Source of the DNA: Temnopleurus reevesii
Taxonomy: Eukaryota > Echinodermata > Echinoidea > Temnopleuroida > Temnopleuridae
Reading direction: 5' to 3'
Assembly (NCBI GenBank): GCA_036244855.1
Contig: BQKZ01000641.1
Coordinates: forward strand, 24,683 to 88,682
Length of the DNA: 64,000 nucleotides
Shown: in pieces, positions 1 through 10,710 of the stretch
Position numbering within the stretch: position 1 is the stretch's first letter
Layout: the number at the start of each line of letters is the position of its first letter
Notes under the pieces: generated by a model
What the model saw: the letters and a program-made list of their open reading frames with translations, nothing else
Databases searched by the model: none
Told to the model about the DNA's origin: nothing
Program-made: the position numbers and the translations under genes

Positions 1-815
1 AAGATGCAGGTAAAATCCCAGGTGATCTGAGGTGCACTTAGCTTGAATGTGGATAGAGAGCAGCACCAAGACAACATAGTATTGAAGCTTGACATGAAAC
101 ATAAGCAGCATACAACAGTCAAAAGGTTACTTGGCATATTACTGTTGAATATATAGGTTTAAATTAAATATTCACTGCTTATAATAAAAAAAAAAAAGAA
201 AAATACCTGAAGCGAGATGGAGTTTAAATCCCAGGTGATTTGAGATGCACTTAAATTAGCTTCTCAAAGGATAGAGATCTCGGCTAAAGACATCCATCAT
301 TATGGGTATTCCATAATGGAGAATAGATACAGGACTTCTACAGTAGGTGGAGTTTCATCAAATCATTCTTAAAATTAAGAACTTGACGATTGGACGGTGT
401 ATGTTATTGGGTATTATCATTGTAAGATGCTCAATAATTTGGCACAAGACCTGATACCGGTCATTCTTAAAGTTACTAATTTTTAAAAAAACGTTTTTTT
501 TTTCTTTTACATAATGATCTATTACAAATGTTGACAGTCAAAATAACATTTGTTTACAAAGAAAACATAGTGTTCAAACCTGAATAGAAACATAAGGTGC
601 ATACAACAGTCAAAAGGTTACTCAGCATATTACTGTTGAATATATATAGGTTAAATGAAATATTCACTGCTTACAAAAACTACCCAAAGCAAGATGCCAG
701 TTAAATCCCAGGTGATTTGAGGTGCACTTAGCAGCACGAAGGATAAAGATCACAGCTAAAGGCATTCATCATTATGAGTATTCCATAATGGAGGAGAGAT
801 ACATGACTTCTGAGA
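1..815. repeat. Degenerate ~480-bp tandem repeat
   Basis: Blocks recur in the same order. The motif 'cccaggtgat(c/t)tgag' sits at 17, 230 and 707. 'gcatacaacagtcaaaagg' sits at 108 and 599. 'attatg(g/a)gtattccataatgg' sits at 299 and 771. Spacings of 472-491 bp indicate an old tandem duplication plus a partial copy near the left edge, with mismatches and indels. No coding potential is visible. The array may continue beyond the left edge. Confidence 0.75.
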
Positions 816-2035
816 TGCTTTCTAAGGAAATGGGAAAAAGATGCAAGCAATAACAACAGAACTTGATACTATCGTAGCTGGAAAACTGGGTCATTGGAGT
901 GCCTGTCTAAACATCTGTCACATTTTGAAATGCATCAAAGTCTTATGATAATGTGCTGTCAGTTCAATGTTTATAAAATACTTCTACGCAGCATTTCCAA
1001 AGAGATACAGCCTTGCCATTGCAATAATTAGCTATCACTGTAACAGGATTTGAGTTGAATGTATACATAAACAATTTAACGAATCTTGAAAAAAAGGCAT
1101 TTAATAAATTATATGGATATATTTTATGTTTTCAAATCTGAGTTAATCTTACTGTACAAATATGATTGTATCAAATTTCTAATATTGAAATAAAGTTTGA
1201 AACAGAATTATGATATGATGAGCACAATAAGTTTCAAAGGACTTCAGACGGACCTTTTCCTTTAATCTATAGCAGATTAGACTGAATGCTACCATATAGA
1301 ATACTATAAATGAAAACATTTCAAATGAGATGCACTTCTCCCAAATATAACTCCACATCCACATCTACCACAGATCCATCTCTCTTCAATAAAGCAATAT
1401 AATTCAAATCAAGATACTTGGGCAATACAGGAAAGTCAAATTCCAACTATTAATTCAAAGTCATGTGGGTTGCCAATTTGCCATTAAACGTTGATCACTG
1501 CGGTCAGGGGGTATGAGTGACCACTTAAGCTATTCATTACTGTCATTAGCGGATCAAGCGAGGCCGCCAGAGGGGTGGATGGTCATTCAGGGTGGGCTCC
1601 GTAGAGGGGTGATTAAAAGAGAAGGCAATTAAGAATTCATCGGTCATTTAGATGGAGCTTTTGCAACCATCCCACTATTACAAGCTTGGATCAATCTTTC
1701 TATGCTAGATTTCTCTTCTAAGAATATTTATGCTCTTCCATTATGAGAAATAGATTACACAGTTAATTGAAATGTTTTTCATGAAACGTAAATGAATCTT
1801 AATGGTCTTTTGAATTGCTAATGAAAGTGGAGTTTGCTCTTCTCATGTTCTAAGAAAATGTGATCTTTGGCATTTCAATACATGGCATGAAAGCCACTGA
1901 GATCTTCATGATCTCTTTCTTTTAAAATATCCAATAAATTGTCATTTAATTATGCTAGTGCCTGAGAATAACTCTCGCGTGCTTTTCTTTAATTCTCTCC
2001 CTTTCTTTCCACTCATTTACCTGAAATCTATTCTT
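816..2035. other. Unique non-coding DNA with a CpG-bearing block at 1480-1690
   Basis: I see no gene or repeat. Most of it is AT-rich, but 1480-1690 is richer in GC and CpG and includes 'ggccgccagaggggtgg' at 1562, which resembles a CTCF core, and homeodomain-type TAAT/ATTA cores nearby. A regulatory role is inference only. Confidence 0.4.
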
Positions 2036-2210
2036 ATCTATGTATTTATCTATCTATCTATCTATCTTTCTATCTATTTCAATATTTATGGATCTAAGTA
2101 TGAATCTTACCAATTCTAAAATATCTAAAATATCTATCTACCTATCTATCTATCGATCGATCTATCTATCAATCTAAATAACCATCTCTTTATCTATTTC
2201 AACGACATAC
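2036..2210 (+). repeat. (TATC)n microsatellite, imperfect
   Basis: Runs of TATC/TCTA with interruptions, at about 2041-2075 and 2130-2175. This is the left member of a pair; the second tract starts near 2395 and each is followed by related unique sequence. Confidence 0.85.
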
Positions 2211-2500
2211 TCTCCCAACATCATCAGATCAATCCTACTGCATCGTTAAAGTACACTGCTCACTGTGGTTCAGCGAGATCCAAACAAGTCGATCCTCGCT
2301 GTCCAAAATACTTCACCAAGAGCAAAATGAGAAAATGCAATGGAATCAGAAAGTTCGAAATAGAACACAATGCACTTCTAAAGTCGTTTATCTTTCTATT
2401 AATTGCTCTCCTTATCTTTCTATCCATTTTTCTGAATATTTACCAATCATTCACTCTCAATCAATCTATCTATCTATCCCTCTATCCATTTATCTATCTG

Positions 2501-2588
<88 letters not shown>

Positions 2589-2830
2589 TCTATATATCTA
2601 TCTATCTCTCTATCTATCTATCTATCTGTCTGTCTATTAATCTAAATTGCCATCTCTTTATTTCTGTCCATAATATCCTGTACTGCATCATTAAAGTACA
2701 CTGCTCACTGTGGTTCACCGAGATCCAAACAAGTCGATCCACGATGTCCAAAATACTCCACCGAAAGCAACATGAGAAAACACCATGAAGTCAGAGTGCT
2801 CTAAATAGACCATGATGCGCTTCCTCATCT
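2163..2830 (+). repeat. Tandem duplication (period ~450 bp) enclosing the tetranucleotide tracts
   Basis: Sequence from about 2163 to 2385 is repeated at about 2632-2830. Shared landmarks are 'aaagtacactgctcactgtg' (2247; 2692), 'ccaaacaagtcgatcc' and 'tccaaaatact'. Each copy is preceded by its own CTAT tract, so the unit was [CTAT tract + ~220 bp unique]. Open frames of 101 and 153 codons across it arise from the CTAT repeat (Leu-Ser-Ile-Tyr) and are not genes. Confidence 0.85.
2455..2640 (+). repeat. (CTAT)n-(CTGT)n-(CTAT)n compound microsatellite
   Basis: Long near-pure CTAT run, a short CTGT run near 2550-2568, then CTAT again and a second brief CTGT run near 2626-2635. This is a typical hypervariable locus. 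Confidence 0.95.
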
Positions 2831-3604
2831 CGGATGACATGGATGATACTAAGGGATTATGGGATACATCAGTCACGGTTTCGGATAGATTGCCGGCAAG
2901 AAATGAGGAACGAGACGCTCAATGAAGGGTTTGACGAGCGTCATTACAGGGGAGACTCCCCTAAATTGATTGCGAGCTTTACGACACGGTCATGGGAGCT
3001 ATCGTAAATAAGAGCCACGCGAGAGGTCAGCCAGGGGAAGATGAAATATTGTTTTGATTTATGGCAAGTGGGAGATTGGAAAAGAGACGCCACTTCCATG
3101 CATACGCCATGCACTCTATTACGGCAACAGTGCTTCAATAATAGAGATGTACAGATTAGAATTTTCTTATGATGGATTCTATGATGCTATAAACCCTTTT
3201 ATCATTTCCAAGAATATTTCAATGGATTTCAATTCAAAATAGCAAAAATAGATATTTCCTATAATGTACACTAGGTCTAACTGTCTAAATGTAGCATTTC
3301 AAAAATGTTAAAGACGAAAATAAAATACATCTCTCTCCAAACGTCCAATATTTCCTATTTCTGTCTTTTTCTTATTGAAAAAATGATTTGTTGCCCTCAA
3401 AAAACAGACCCAATAAAAGTTACGAAACTTGAACCTCTTTCTTTCTACTTTCTCATTCACATCAAAGAATCACAGTAAATATATTGATATGCATGACAAA
3501 CATAACACGGAAAGCAAATATTAAAGGTTTGCTTGGCTTTTCTTTGCCTAAATCCAGATAAAAATGTCTTCTTTTTTTTTTTAAAGTGTTAAACATGAAT
3601 GTGT
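2831..3604. other. Unique non-coding DNA; CpG-bearing block 2831-3040
   Basis: No gene seen. The first ~200 bp has more CpG than its surroundings and contains a 15-base palindrome at 2948-2962 (AGGGGAG-A-CTCCCCT) and an Otx-type GGATTA at 2855. The remainder is plain AT-rich DNA with a poly-T run near 3570-3581. Confidence 0.35.
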
Positions 3605-3814
3605 GGAGGTGCCGTGGTGTAGTAGTCGTGACTCTCGCCTTTCAACTAGAAGGTCGTAAGTTCGAATCCTACCCATGGCGTCAATTTCCTTCAGCAAGAA
3701 ATTCATCCCCATTGTGCTGCACTCAACCCAGGTGAGGTGAATGGGTACCTGGCAGGAATATTTATTCATTGAAATGCCAAGTGCGCAATGAATGGCTGCC
3801 GGGCTAAAGCCAGT
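3605..3814 (+). mobile_element. tRNA-derived SINE, interrupted by the assembly gap
   Basis: The tRNA-like head has a Pol III A box TGGTGTAGTAG at 3615-3625 and a B box AGTTCGAATCC at 3659-3669. It continues into 'ccatggcgtcaatttccttc', 'gctgcactcaacccaggtga' and 'gtgaatgggtacctggcagg', then the 'gggctaaagccag' motif where the Ns begin. This is the same family as the complete copy at 51954-52237. The 3' tail should lie inside the gap. It is a non-autonomous retroelement with no protein. Confidence 0.9.
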
Positions 3815-4259
3815 NNNNNNNNNNNNNNNNNNNNNNNNNNNNNNNNNNNNNNNNNNNNNNNNNNNNNNNNNNNNNNNNNNNNNNNNNNNNNNNNNNNNNN
3901 NNNNNNNNNNNNNNNNNNNNNNNNNNNNNNNNNNNNNNNNNNNNNNNNNNNNNNNNNNNNNNNNNNNNNNNNNNNNNNNNNNNNNNNNNNNNNNNNNNNN
4001 NNNNNNNNNNNNNNNNNNNNNNNNNNNNNNNNNNNNNNNNNNNNNNNNNNNNNNNNNNNNNNNNNNNNNNNNNNNNNNNNNNNNNNNNNNNNNNNNNNNN
4101 NNNNNNNNNNNNNNNNNNNNNNNNNNNNNNNNNNNNNNNNNNNNNNNNNNNNNNNNNNNNNNNNNNNNNNNNNNNNNNNNNNNNNNNNNNNNNNNNNNNN
4201 NNNNNNNNNNNNNNNNNNNNNNNNNNNNNNNNNNNNNNNNNNNNNNNNNNNNNNNNNNN
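3815..4259. other. Assembly gap (445 N)
   Basis: Continuous Ns. Open frames spanning it are meaningless. Confidence 1.
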
Positions 4260-4583
4260 TTAACATTAATTTTACATTTCAAGGGACCTAGGTTTAGATT
4301 GTTCAGATATGTGCATGATTTGATAATTGCAAGAAGACATTTGCAGTTCGGTGATTCCCTCACATAGTAATTTGTTATCAAATACCACACCTCTCGTTTT
4401 GGTGGACATCAAAGTCTTTTTCAGATGAAATATTTAAATTTGTGTATAATTGGTACCATGAATTAGCTACTACACTTTGTGATTCTGCCACCTTAATATC
4501 CGTAAACTCAATAAGGTAGGGGTGGACTACACAGCAATGTGTTCTTCGGATTCCCTGTTGCACCAATTTGCTTTCATGTTTTC

Positions 4584-4828
4584 AATAAGTGGGTTTACTG
4601 ATACATGTAGATGCAAACTTTATGCATATTGGGAAACATTTAGGTTGTTCTTGACAATCTGTAAGCTTCCATGAGGCTTGCCCGATACAGCAACAAATAA
4701 TATATGCAAACTGGATTCCAAGTATTGTAGTTCAAAATTTGTTAATAATCAGTGAAAGGAATACCACATAACTATGTCCGCTAGCAAGAAACTAACATAA
4801 ATTTGAATCTTGTAGTAAACTGACCTAT
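4584..4828 (+). mobile_element. MITE-like element, family A copy 1 (~245 bp)
   Basis: Imperfect terminal inverted repeats: left 'ataagtgggtttactgata' (4584-4602), right 'tgtagtaaactgacctat' (about 4811-4828). The interior motif 'aacaaataatatatgcaaac' followed by 'tggattccaagtattg' is shared with copies at 8908-9109 (opposite strand), 51744-51937 and around 52346-52500. No open frame is present. The superfamily is not assignable from the ends seen. Confidence 0.7.
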
Positions 4829-5469
4829 TGAATGTTTTATCTGTAATTGCAAAATCATTTGTAATTCCAACCTTTGCTGCAATGAATGCCTTTTGTAGAG
4901 CCAATTTTAATTGCAATTGCACCATAACACTGCAGTTTGATTTTCAAAGTAATAGGGTGTTGCAAAAAAGTTGCGACATATTGCAAACTAATTACACATT
5001 GAAACATCATGAATCCTTATTGGTTTTTGCAAAGCACTTTTGATAAGATGCGCAGGTAACAATGACCAACTGCAACTCAAAATCAATCATATCTTTCTTG
5101 GAACAACACCTAAGAGTACAAATGCCTTCTTTTTTTGTCTTTTTTTGGGGGGTGGATCATGCAAATCCAGGTACTGCCAGTTTATTTTGTCACTCAGACA
5201 CTATTAATCACACTATCAGATGGCATATGATAAACTACCTGGCTTGTGTCTATGCTTGCGAGCTAAGACTAATCTCCCATCCGCCTGTAGAGCACCCAGC
5301 GAACCTATAAATCTTGGATGAAATGGGCGAATTAATTGAAGAGTAATTTACAGGATTTGGGCCACATGGGAACCATATTTGACAGAGGCCCCTTGTGGTC
5401 GTCAAGCATGACCACAAACAGGAAGATAAATTATGTGATCCTTATTAGGCAGTCGCACAGATTTTTAAT
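4829..5469. other. AT-rich non-coding DNA
   Basis: No gene, RNA or known repeat recognised. A perfect 8-bp stem (5393-5400 with 5410-5417) is the only local structure noted. Confidence 0.4.
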
Positions 5470-5860
5470 ACGTTCTTCTTCCAAAACACCAGTTGAAATT
5501 CACTAATACAGTGCTTTAATACCATAATTGCTACAGGTACTTACACATAATAATGCTCAATTGCTCAATAGCAGCTTTACAGCCAATATTAATATCCAAT
5601 AATAACCTAACCTTCAAAAAGAGTGTGGAGGCATATAAATATGTGCACATTACTCAAAATGTTCTATAAAACTTCTTCAAAACATCAGTTGAAAGTTATC
5701 TAAAAATAGCTTACAATAGTATAAAAAAGGAAAAAAGGGAAGTTATCTTAAGCAAGCAAAGCTCAATATTAACTTAACATAACCATGCAATTATAACATA
5801 AAAAAAGAGATTGGAACCATACAAATTATGTGAGTGATGTCTATATAGTCTTTGTCAAAT
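5470..5860. repeat. Degenerate tandem duplication, period ~196 bp
   Basis: 'aaaaca(c/t)cagttgaaa' occurs at about 5483 and 5679, followed in both copies by 'gctcaat...' and 'aacctaacc/taacataacc' blocks at corresponding offsets. Divergence is high, so this is an old duplication. Confidence 0.5.
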
Positions 5861-7245
5861 AAAGATAATGAATTAATAAAAAATTAACAGGTGCATTTCC
5901 TGTCACTACTATGTTTGTGATGTAATGAGACCGCTAATTTTCAAAAAATGAAATAGCAAAAATAAACCACAATTGCTAAAAATGAACCATTTGGTAGCAA
6001 TTGTGATAAACTACACCAACAGATGACAAACTGTTTATTTGTGTACAGGATCTTAATCAATTTGGACAGATTTACACACATTGAGGTGTATAATCATTCA
6101 TAATCCAAATGGGGGCAAAATGTAAATAAATAACAGATGGCATCAACTGAATAAAGCATTGATTCTCTGTACTTTTTAGTCATCTGTCCCTATTATCATG
6201 ACAAATATATGGTCGCATCCTTCTTTTCATACCCTAATGACAGTTTTTGTCGCTGGATTAAGAATTCATGATCCCAAATCTACATGATGGGGGAAAGAAA
6301 TATGACTGTCTAAATCCATGATTGACATGTATTATTTGTCATTTTCCTGCTTAAGAATGAGCCATTAACCCATTGAAAACAGGAAATGGAAATTCTAACT
6401 GTCTAAGCTTCAAATTTAGGAATATCTGAGAGTCTACGTGTTAAATCCTGTTACCAACCCCTTCGGCCAACATGAACGTTAATCCCTCCGTGTATCATAC
6501 TTGGAATTAGTATATCCCATAGATATGAGTCACCATCATAATAATAACATGATGGACAATTTATAACTGACCCCACTAATACATCTCTCTCATCTGACAA
6601 TATGATAAATAAAGGGACACAAATCAGTAGCAGTGGGACTGACTAAGGCAGGAGAGACAGGCGATGTCCGTGCTGCAGGGCCAAAAAGGGCTGGAGTCGG
6701 GAGGATTTATGAGCAGAGCCGCGAATGTCGGACAGTGGAAATTAGACTTTGGGTCCATTTACACTTCTGTTAAAATAAATCAGCTATTTGGTTCTTCTAT
6801 CACAATGACATATAATTGATGAAAATTGGCCAGCTTAACTTTTCAAAATGATTTCATATCATGTTCCAATACTTTTCCTGTAGCAAATTTTTTTTTATCA
6901 CTGTTGAATCCAATGATTTTGTGTACACAGATTACGCATTTCAGACCGGTTAACGAATCAATGCTTTGTAATTTTCACGTTATTTGTAAAAGAGTCTGTG
7001 GACGTTGCAGTGAAATTTTAGAGTGGATGCAGCTCCTACAAGAATGCTTTACAATCCAGAAAGGCTTTAACATCAAAGAACTGCTCACGATATTTTGTTA
7101 TGCATTGAAAAAAAAAGACCTCAAACATTGCTTCACTATTCTGGGAACTGTTTCTGTACATTAACCATTGGGTGAAGTGTAAATGGGACTTTAAGTAAAT
7201 CCCACCAAACCCAATGGATGTTAGGGAGTGGACAAGATACATGGT
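5861..7245. other. Non-coding DNA, no feature recognised
   Basis: AT-rich sequence with a short CpG-bearing stretch around 6640-6735. Open frames here (for example 112 codons from 6826) have no recognisable domain and composition like the surroundings. Confidence 0.4.
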
Positions 7246-7404
7246 ACGTCCAGTCTCGGTAATGCGGTCAATCGTCTTGTGTCCAGTCTCGGAAAGGCAG
7301 TAAATCTTCCTCCGTCCAGTCAAAGGCAGTCGATCGTCCCCCGTCCAGTGGAAGACGGTCAATCGTCCTCCGTCCAGTCGGGCTAAAGCGGTCATCGGGC
7401 GTCT
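7246..7404 (+). repeat. ~30-34-bp minisatellite, about five units
   Basis: Repeated 'cgtccagtc' followed by '...ggcagt/ggtcaatcgtcctc', starting near 7248, 7280, 7311, 7341 and 7371. It is markedly CpG-rich against an AT-rich background. Short reverse-strand open frames across it repeat Thr-Gly-Arg-Arg and are by-products of the array. Confidence 0.85.
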
Positions 7405-7529
7405 GATTGGGGGGTGTGATTGGAATCAATACATGTATCGAGGCTAATGAGGTCAAATATTAAATCAAACCTCATGAATATTCATGAATAAAGTACTGTC
7501 TGGGTCAAGCAGTATAACACCTCCCTGCC
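7405..7529. promoter_or_regulatory. 16-bp perfect palindrome resembling a POU-dimer site
   Basis: TCATGAATATTCATGA at 7472-7487 is fully self-complementary. The ATGAATATTCAT core resembles homodimer sites of POU/Pit-1-type factors. Function is inferred from the motif alone. Confidence 0.25.
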
Positions 7530-7830
7530 TAAAAACAACATGTTGCTAATTGTCAAAACAAAGCTAAAATCCTTGCCGCAAGACACTGCCCCCATTTCAT
7601 TATTTCTCTGTCTTCGGTCAACGGGAAAGGGAATTGGATTGGTTTTGAGAGTTGTGTCAATTTGTTGTGTATTAGTTTTTTAACATTATAAACCTTATAT
7701 TGCGAATTGTCTGGCTATAAAGTCCCTGCCTGCAAGGTACTGCCCTCATCTCTTACTGTCTTCTGACAATGGGAATGGGAGTTTTGAGACCTAGATATTT
7801 ACAAATTCTATCAATTTTGCCAATTCCATT
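7530..7830. repeat. Degenerate tandem duplication, period ~152 bp
   Basis: The block around 7557-7650 (aaatccttgc...acactgcccc...tctgtcttc...gttttgag) is matched at 7711-7784 (aagtccctgc...tactgccctc...ctgtcttc...gttttgag). It is diverged with small indels. Confidence 0.55.
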
Positions 7831-8907
7831 AACCTATTTTTTCTTCCATTTTTTCTCTAGGTTGTGAGTCTTGATAAATGATAAATGGTGTCTCCTCTTA
7901 AAGTAGGAACTGAAGGAAAAAAATGCACCATGATGTGGCTATATTACCTCTTGCATTTCACTTTAGAGTGATATTCATTCCCAAATGTGTATACAGGTCT
8001 ATTTTACTTCAGATATTTATTGTTTTTTGCATGTTATACCAACTTTTACTTACTCTTTTGTATCCTTTTAAAATCAATTAAAGTAATGCATCCATTCATA
8101 GAAGCTTTCTTTCAATGCTGGTTTTTCCTGCATCTCCAAACATGCCAATCGACATTAAATGCCTTCATTATATCCACCCAAGTCCTAGTTTACCCACAGT
8201 ATCCACCCAAGTTCCAGTTAACTCTCAGCACAAAACCTAGATCGTACTTGAACTAACTCAAATCCAATCCAATTGGAACAGCAATAAAGTCATACAATTG
8301 TCATTAGGCCAATGGTCATTACCACTGGTCACTACCAGTGGTCATCTAGTCAATGGTCAGTGCTAATTAATTGATGGATCTTTTCCCGATTCCCTCCAAC
8401 TATGGCTTGGCGGTGAGTCACGACGTTGGTCAAATAGTTGCAGATTGAAATGACCCAGGGTTTCCCACGATTTCTGATCTCACAACCTAAATTAGAAACT
8501 CAAATAAAGCCATTGATTTCTGGGGTAAGAAATTGGAGGCATTGTGACTCAAAAGTTAGAGTTCATTTCAAGTGAAAGAGCAAGAAATGGCAAGAATTGA
8601 AATATGAACAGTTGGATGTAAGCAAATCCACTAAAAGACCAAAGTATTTTCATTATTCTACTTATAAATAAGCATAAGCCTTACACATCTGGTATAAATC
8701 AATTAAACAAGCTTCTGTGAATCAATAAATTGCTTGTATGATATATTCAAATTAGAAAAGTAGAAGAGGATTCTTATTACAATCTTTTACACATTCATGT
8801 ATTATGGTTATTTTAGAAACTGGACTGCATATACAGGACTGCATAATAAACCCCAGCATATCAGATAGTATAGATAGAGTGGAGTGCATTATCTGGTATA
8901 TATTTCA
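7831..8907. other. Non-coding DNA with short 'ggtcat' repeats
   Basis: No gene is seen. At 8305-8360 a cluster of 'aatggtca/ggtcactacc' words contains a perfect 9-bp stem hairpin (8321-8329 with 8334-8342). The rest is ordinary AT-rich DNA. Confidence 0.4.
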
Positions 8908-9109
8908 ATAGGCAGGTTTACTAATATATACAAATTCATGTGCATTTCTCGCTAACGAACATAGTTTAGAGGAATTCCTTAAACCGGTTGATAGCAATAA
9001 GACTGAAATACTTGGAATCCAGTTTGCATACATTACTTGTTGGTATGTCGGGCAAGCTTTAGAGTTTGTGATAGCGGTATGCATAAAATCTATTAGTAAA
9101 CCTGACCAT
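8908..9109 (-). mobile_element. MITE-like element, family A copy 2 (202 bp)
   Basis: 19-bp terminal inverted repeats with two mismatches: left 'ataggcaggtttactaata' (8908-8926), right 'tattagtaaacctgaccat' (9091-9109). The interior 'cttggaatccagtttgcata' is the reverse complement of the interior of the copy at 4584-4828, so it lies in the opposite orientation. This is the cleanest member for defining the family ends. Confidence 0.8.
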
Positions 9110-9599
9110 TTGATTGCTACTCTGAAGGTGTCATGAAATGGTCTCACATTTGTATCCTGATATGTACAAACACTGATGACATTTAAATAATAAAGAATAA
9201 GAGTCACAACCCACATCTTCTAAATCCTATTCATAGCCTATTTCGAAAATTCTTATTATTTGTGACTCAAACTCAAATTTCAGTATTACTTTTCAAATTC
9301 ACATCACAATATGCTTCTTTCAACAGGTCTTAAACAATGATGACATAGATAAAAATGCCATCAGCTGTGTTAACCCTCTTCATCTCAATGCAATTTGGTT
9401 TCGGACCTTGAGGCAAATCCGAGTTGTTATGGTAGCCTTAATGAGTCACTCGACGAGACGTGTTAATTTCACACTGACCAGCTCATTTGCATAAAGTGAC
9501 CAAAATGCTCGTCTGGAAAGGCCCTCGGGGTGATTGGGCGTCCAGACGGAGTAGAGTGGTTCTCGACTGTGGAATGCAGCGGGACGTGACCAGGGTTTA
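9110..9599. promoter_or_regulatory. Unique CpG-bearing block, possible cis-regulatory DNA (9360-9599)
   Basis: Distinctly less AT-rich than the flanks and free of recognised repeats. It includes an octamer ATTTGCAT at 9485-9492 and an AP-1-type TGAGTCAC near 9443. Motif content alone is weak evidence. No reading frame is convincing. Confidence 0.2.
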
Positions 9600-9910
9600 A
9601 AGCATGGGAGACAGAGTGGAGGATGGAAAAAGAGAGGATAGAGAAGCAGAGAGAGAAATAGCGAGACAGTCAGAGAAGGAAGAGTGTATACTAACTGCAG
9701 AGTGACAAAGAGGTAGAAAATGGAGGAGCAGAGGGAGGGAGGGAGGGAAGAGGCAGGGAACGAGAGACAAAAATAGAAAGAATAAGAGAGAAATAAGACT
9801 AACAAGAAGAAACAGATGGAGATAATGTGGGGAGGGGCGAGATGGGCCCGGGGAGGTTACAAAGGGTACAAGCGAGATGGAGAGAAAGATGGAGAGAAAG
9901 AAAAAAGAAC
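9600..9910 (+). repeat. Purine-rich (GA) low-complexity tract
   Basis: Plus strand is almost all G/A: gagagagaaata, gagggagggagggagg, gatggagagaaagatgg. A reverse-strand open frame of 119 codons here is a Ser/Leu/Phe-rich consequence of the pyrimidine strand and is not a gene. Confidence 0.8.
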
Positions 9911-9959
9911 CATGATACTTCCCTGACTTCTGAAAATTTATCTTTCACGTACAATGATG

Positions 9960-10710
9960 GGTGATATTATTTCATTTTCCTTTGCTAAAATCAGAAATGG
10001 AATATTTCAACATCTACTGGAAAAAAACCTCTTATTATTACAAGAGATCTAACAATTCATGTTAGTGCCATTCTGGCTAACAGACAGGATTGTGCAAGAA
10101 GGTAAAAAGAGCGTGGTTTTATTTCAGTTAAATTGATTGCAATTAGCATTTTGGTATTTTAACATCTACTGAAGATAGCCCTTTATGCAATAAAAAAGAA
10201 GACATTCAATACAACAGACAAGTCAATTGTGTTCCGGCTCACACATGAGGTCTCATTTAGAAAGTTGAATAGAAGGTAACTTGATCTTATTTCATTATGA
10301 TTTGTCAAAATCACACATTCGGTATGTTACTATCTACTGAAGATAACCTTCTGGTGCTATAGGGAGAATTAAACTAAGTTAATGCCATTCTTGCTCTCAC
10401 AATAGATATCATGTAGGAAAGTGTAAGCAGGGAGTGATTATAAGTCACTTCAATTTGCCGAAAGCAGAGGGATTGGATATTTTGTCATTTTCTGTGGATG
10501 GTATTCTGGAACTTGAAGGACAATAAAGCAAATATGTTAATGGAATTCTGGCACTTTCATACGACTTCACATTTGAATATTGGCTCTCACATACGATACG
10601 CGATAAGAGATATTAACAAGACATTGATTAACTTCCTCATTATTTGTTAAATCAGAAGCAGGGTATGTTAACATCTACTAAAGATGACACTCTGGATCTA
10701 GAGAAAAGCT
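9960..10710 (+). repeat. Decayed tandem array, period ~150-170 bp
   Basis: The motif '(gg)tat(g)tt(a)acatctactgaagat' recurs near 10008, 10161, 10329 and 10671, with 'gtta(a)tg(c)cattctgg(c)' and 'tttcattat...tttgtcaaaatca' at matching offsets. Heavy divergence suggests an old array. Confidence 0.6.

Noticed and set aside
2327..2788. Plus-strand open frames of 153 and 101 codons
   Set aside because: They consist of Leu-Ser-Ile-Tyr repeats from the CTAT microsatellite.
3605..3680. Possible tRNA gene (A and B boxes)
   Set aside because: No acceptor-stem pairing, and the sequence runs into the shared SINE body. The same applies to the heads at 45643, 46576, 51963 and 63026.
3581..4390. Open frames across the N gap, up to 269 codons
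   Set aside because: Most codons are Ns, and the known part is a SINE.
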